Source of the DNA: Thermococcus sp. JdF3
Lineage (GTDB): Archaea > Methanobacteriota_B > Thermococci > Thermococcales > Thermococcaceae
Direction of reading: 5' to 3'
NCBI RefSeq assembly: GCF_012027495.1
Contig: NZ_SNUK01000001.1
Location: 372,001-436,000 of the forward strand
Length of the DNA: 64,000 bases
Position 1 is the stretch's first letter; each line of letters starts with the position of its first letter. Below are positions 61,897 through 64,000 of the stretch, one piece after another. The notes below the pieces were generated by a model, which saw only the letters and a list, made by a program, of their open reading frames with translations, did not search any database and was not told the origin of the DNA. Both the position numbers and the translations under genes were made by a program.

Positions 61897-62691
61897 ATGA
61901 AGGTGGCTTACGTTCAGATGGAACCCGTTTTTCTAGAACCGGAAGCGAACTACTCCAGGGCAGAGGAGCTGATACGTGCCGCCGCCGACGAAGGCGCGGA
62001 ACTCATCGTCCTTCCGGAGCTCTTTGATACGGGCTACAACTTCAGAAGCAGAGAGGAGGTCCTGGAAGTCGCGGGTCAGATACCCGACGGACCCACAACC
62101 CAGTTCCTCATGGAGCTCTCCAGAGAGCTTGGTGTCTTCATCGTCGCGGGGACCGCGGAGAAGGACGGGAGGGGAAGGCTGTACAATTCCGCGGTCGTTA
62201 CCGGCCCAATAGGCAGCGGCTACATAGGCAAATACCGCAAGGTTCACCTCTTCTACCGTGAGAAGCTCTTCTTTGAGCCGGGGGATCTGGGCTTTCATGT
62301 TTTCAACCTCGGGATTGCAAAGGTTGGCGTTATGATATGCTTCGACTGGTTCTTTCCGGAGTCCGCGAGAACACTCGCCCTCAAAGGGGCCGACATCATA
62401 GCCCACCCCAGCAACCTGGTGATGCCCTACGCTCCCAGGGCGATGCCTATACGGGCCCTAGAGAACCGTGTCTACACGATAACCGCCAACAGGATCGGCG
62501 AGGAGTTTGGATTGAGGTTCATAGGTAAGAGCACGATAGCATCGCCGAAGGCAGAAGTGCTGGCGATGGGGAGTGAGGATGAGGAGGAGGTCGCCGTTGT
62601 TGAGATAGACCTCGGAATGGCAAGGAACAAAAAGCTCAACGAGATGAACGACGTCTTCAGGGACAGGCGCCCCGAGCACTATGCCCTGTGA
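61897..62691 (+). CDS. Carbon-nitrogen hydrolase (nitrilase superfamily)
   Basis: A 264-residue nitrilase-superfamily enzyme. The triad is visible as E41 (VLPELFDTGYN), the lysine of GKYRKVHLF (about residue 115) and C148 (VMICFDWFFPESAR). It closely resembles the thermostable Pyrococcus abyssi nitrilase, which acts on small aliphatic nitriles, but amidase or omega-amidase activity is equally possible. The ATG follows GGTGATGGC. Confidence 0.9.
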   Translation: MKVAYVQMEPVFLEPEANYSRAEELIRAAADEGAELIVLPELFDTGYNFRSREEVLEVAGQIPDGPTTQFLMELSRELGVFIVAGTAEKDGRGRLYNSAVVTGPIGSGYIGKYRKVHLFYREKLFFEPGDLGFHVFNLGIAKVGVMICFDWFFPESARTLALKGADIIAHPSNLVMPYAPRAMPIRALENRVYTITANRIGEEFGLRFIGKSTIASPKAEVLAMGSEDEEEVAVVEIDLGMARNKKLNEMNDVFRDRRPEHYAL

Positions 62692-62916
62692 TTGGGTCTC
62701 TCCCTTTTCTTCTGTATTTGTATGCTGCATCATCGTACTGTTCTGATCACAAAACCCCATTTTTTGGAAAGTGATCAATACCTCTGTCAGCAGGTTCCGG
62801 ATTTTCCAGTGGTGGAGCGGTGTATGTTGGAGATTTTACATCAATGGGCTCTGTGGGGGCTCCGCTTTCTGTTTGGGGGGCTGTTTCGAAAGGGTTTTAA
62901 GAATAAAAGCCGTAGA

Positions 62917-63312
62917 ATGTCGATGGTGACGAAAATCAGGGGCTACATCCTTGTGGGGGTTCTCCTGCTGGTGGCACTGGGCGTGGGGCTGGCCGCCAAT
63001 GCCGCGGTGTTCCTGCCTGGCGCAACGTATCAGAGGGGCTACTTTGGAGCAGGCGCACTTCAGGCCGAGCGGCTTCCCGCGGGCTCCCACGTGACGGGAC
63101 ACGTGAGGGCGGAGTACCCGTTCTCCGTCTACATCGTCACCTCTGAATCCGGTTATTTTGAGAACGTCACCGCTGGCAGTGTCATCCTCAGCTGGGAGAA
63201 CGTGACGGAGGTTAACCTTGATCTTATCACGCAGGAGGGGGCAAGGTATCTCGTCGTAAAGAATGGGAACACGGGACAGGAGATAGAGATAGCGTTCAGC
63301 GCGGACCGCTGA
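62917..63312 (+). CDS. Hypothetical exported protein (131 aa)
   Basis: A 131-residue protein with an N-terminal membrane helix (GYILVGVLLLVALGVGLAA) and an extracellular beta-rich domain (GSHVTGHVRAEYPFSVYIV, then SVILSWENVTEVNLDLIT) with two N-x-T sites. The TATA element GGGTTTTAAGA (about 62892-62902) puts transcription start near 62923, so the mRNA could be nearly leaderless; an ATG at 62923 is the alternative start. The end overlaps the convergent methyltransferase gene by 17 bases. Confidence 0.65.
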   Translation: MSMVTKIRGYILVGVLLLVALGVGLAANAAVFLPGATYQRGYFGAGALQAERLPAGSHVTGHVRAEYPFSVYIVTSESGYFENVTAGSVILSWENVTEVNLDLITQEGARYLVVKNGNTGQEIEIAFSADR

Positions 63313-64000
63313 AGTCATCGAGGACGAGCGCGGCGATGTCCTTTCTTGGGCGTTTGAAGTAGAGGACGTCTCCCACGCGCGTGAATCCGTGCTCCCCCGG
63401 CCGTATCAGTCTGGCCTCCCCGAAGAATATCCGCCCGATCGCCAACTGGGTCGCCAGGTCCCAGTGGTGGAAGTCGAACTCTCCCACTTTCTCAAATCCC
63501 GGCAGGAGGTAGTAGGCTCTTTTGAACGTCCCCCTTCTGACGTCGTATCCCTCGTGGACGGAGGCGAGGGTGTGGTTTTCTCCCTTGCTCTCGACGAAGA
63601 ATTCCTTGTAGCCTATGCTGTATAATATCCTGTAAACCCTGTCGGTGTCCTCTACCATGAAGATCCCGTCCCCGCTCAGTGTTAGAGCGACGCCGGCGAA
63701 TATCCTGACCGCGTCGAAGGGATCGAAGTGTATCATGGTGTTGCCAAAGAGCACCGCCACATCGTGTTCCTCCACAAGACCGGGAATTTTCCTCACATCT
63801 CCTTGAACTTTGGTGGGTATTGTGCTCAGACCTGCCGACTCGAGCCACTCGTGAACCCTTTCGAGGTCCTCGGCCCGGGCATCTAGGACGGTTAACCTGC
63901 TCGCTCCAGTGGCCCTGGCGGCGGCCGCTCCAGCTATGCCAGTGCCGGCGCACAGGTCAAGGATCCTTCCCCCTCTGGGGAGCTCCAGCTTTTCAAAGAA
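63296..64000 (-). CDS. SAM-dependent methyltransferase, 5'-truncated by the window
   Basis: The frame is open to the window edge; about 234 C-terminal residues are visible. Motif I is ILDLCAGTGIAGAAAA, the acidic ribose-binding end of strand 2 is LTVLDARAEDLERV, and the post-II segment is HDVAVLFGNTMIHFDPFDAV. The later part (FFVESKGENHTLASVHEGYD, FDFHHWDLATQLAIG) is strand-rich. Class I methyltransferase; substrate unknown. Confidence 0.85.
   Translation of the reverse strand, partial: FFEKLELPRGGRILDLCAGTGIAGAAAARATGASRLTVLDARAEDLERVHEWLESAGLSTIPTKVQGDVRKIPGLVEEHDVAVLFGNTMIHFDPFDAVRIFAGVALTLSGDGIFMVEDTDRVYRILYSIGYKEFFVESKGENHTLASVHEGYDVRRGTFKRAYYLLPGFEKVGEFDFHHWDLATQLAIGRIFFGEARLIRPGEHGFTRVGDVLYFKRPRKDIAALVLDDFSGPR

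Noticed and set aside
62744-62777. TGATCAC ... GTGATCA inverted repeat with a 20-base spacer
   Set aside because: The spacer is long, position relative to a promoter is unconvincing (about 150 bases upstream of the next start), and short palindromic TGATCA words occur by chance in such AT-rich DNA.
1-64000. Search for CRISPR arrays, insertion sequences, rRNA genes, integrase-linked attachment sites and defence islands
   Set aside because: No regularly spaced repeats, transposase or integrase motifs, or rRNA segments were seen. All tRNA 3' ends were read through and none is followed by an integrase gene.

Overview
The window is a piece of a hyperthermophilic archaeal chromosome, almost certainly a Thermococcus species. 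It carries archaeal/eukaryote-type ribosomal proteins (L18e, L15e, L40e, L41e), RNA polymerase subunits N and K, RNase P subunit Rpp30, SRP54, FttA/aCPSF1 and an archaeal proteasome beta subunit. It also carries a typically Thermococcales metabolic set: glutamate dehydrogenase, a CoA-disulfide/sulfur reductase, a GH57 branching enzyme, and an isoprenoid cluster built around isopentenyl phosphate kinase. Shine-Dalgarno sequences of the GGAGGTGA type, BRE/TATA promoters, and seven tRNA genes with encoded CCA ends fit this. I see no rRNA, CRISPR array or insertion sequence.

Layout. 1-3.7 kb: ribosomal/RNAP operon (L18e-L13-S9-RpoN-tRNA-Pro-RpoK-enolase-like-S2), then tRNA-Leu and L40e. 3.8-11.5 kb: PadR regulator facing a FUN14 protein, a lipid-linked-oligosaccharide-type flippase, tRNAs, an Lrp regulator, GfcR, the srp54 operon and a DUF89 phosphatase. 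11.6-18.8 kb: two helical-repeat proteins flanking a nucleoside phosphorylase, an NAD(P)H-dependent CoA/sulfur reductase preceded by a perfect SurR operator, uridine phosphorylase and a threonine-synthase-type enzyme. 18.8-27 kb: MEMO1, mevalonate kinase, isopentenyl phosphate kinase, type 2 IPP isomerase, RNase J and GGPP/FPP synthase. 27-31 kb: an MFS exporter, a methyltransferase broken by three frameshifts, and an AT-rich stretch with an orphan secreted protein. 31-45 kb: leuS, pepQ, L15e, a VapBC module, a COG1325-type RNA-binding protein plus Rpp30, nikR, rqcH, GH57 branching enzyme and a short-loop P-II protein. 45-64 kb: an NSS transporter with a tiny second subunit, a C/D-box sRNA candidate, gdhA, a K+ channel, a P-loop/deoxyribosyltransferase-like fusion, psmB-fttA-threonine-synthase-like regulator, rpiA, a dolichol-phosphate glycosyltransferase, a KaiC-like ATPase operon, an M28 peptidase, L41e, a nitrilase and a truncated methyltransferase.

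The most striking item is 53577-54908. It is a threonine-synthase-fold protein whose PLP-binding lysine is replaced by arginine (SFRDR instead of SFKDR) and which carries a C-terminal PadR-like winged helix. This looks like a dead enzyme turned into a ligand-responsive regulator, and it sits directly downstream of the transcription termination factor FttA. Other items worth attention are 5'-terminal hairpins predicted on the RNase J and L41e mRNAs, a bacterial-style hairpin/U-tract terminator over the P-II stop codon, a C/D-box sRNA candidate, a degenerate enolase in the ribosomal operon, and several small genes (36, 37, 35 and 37 aa) that are easily missed.
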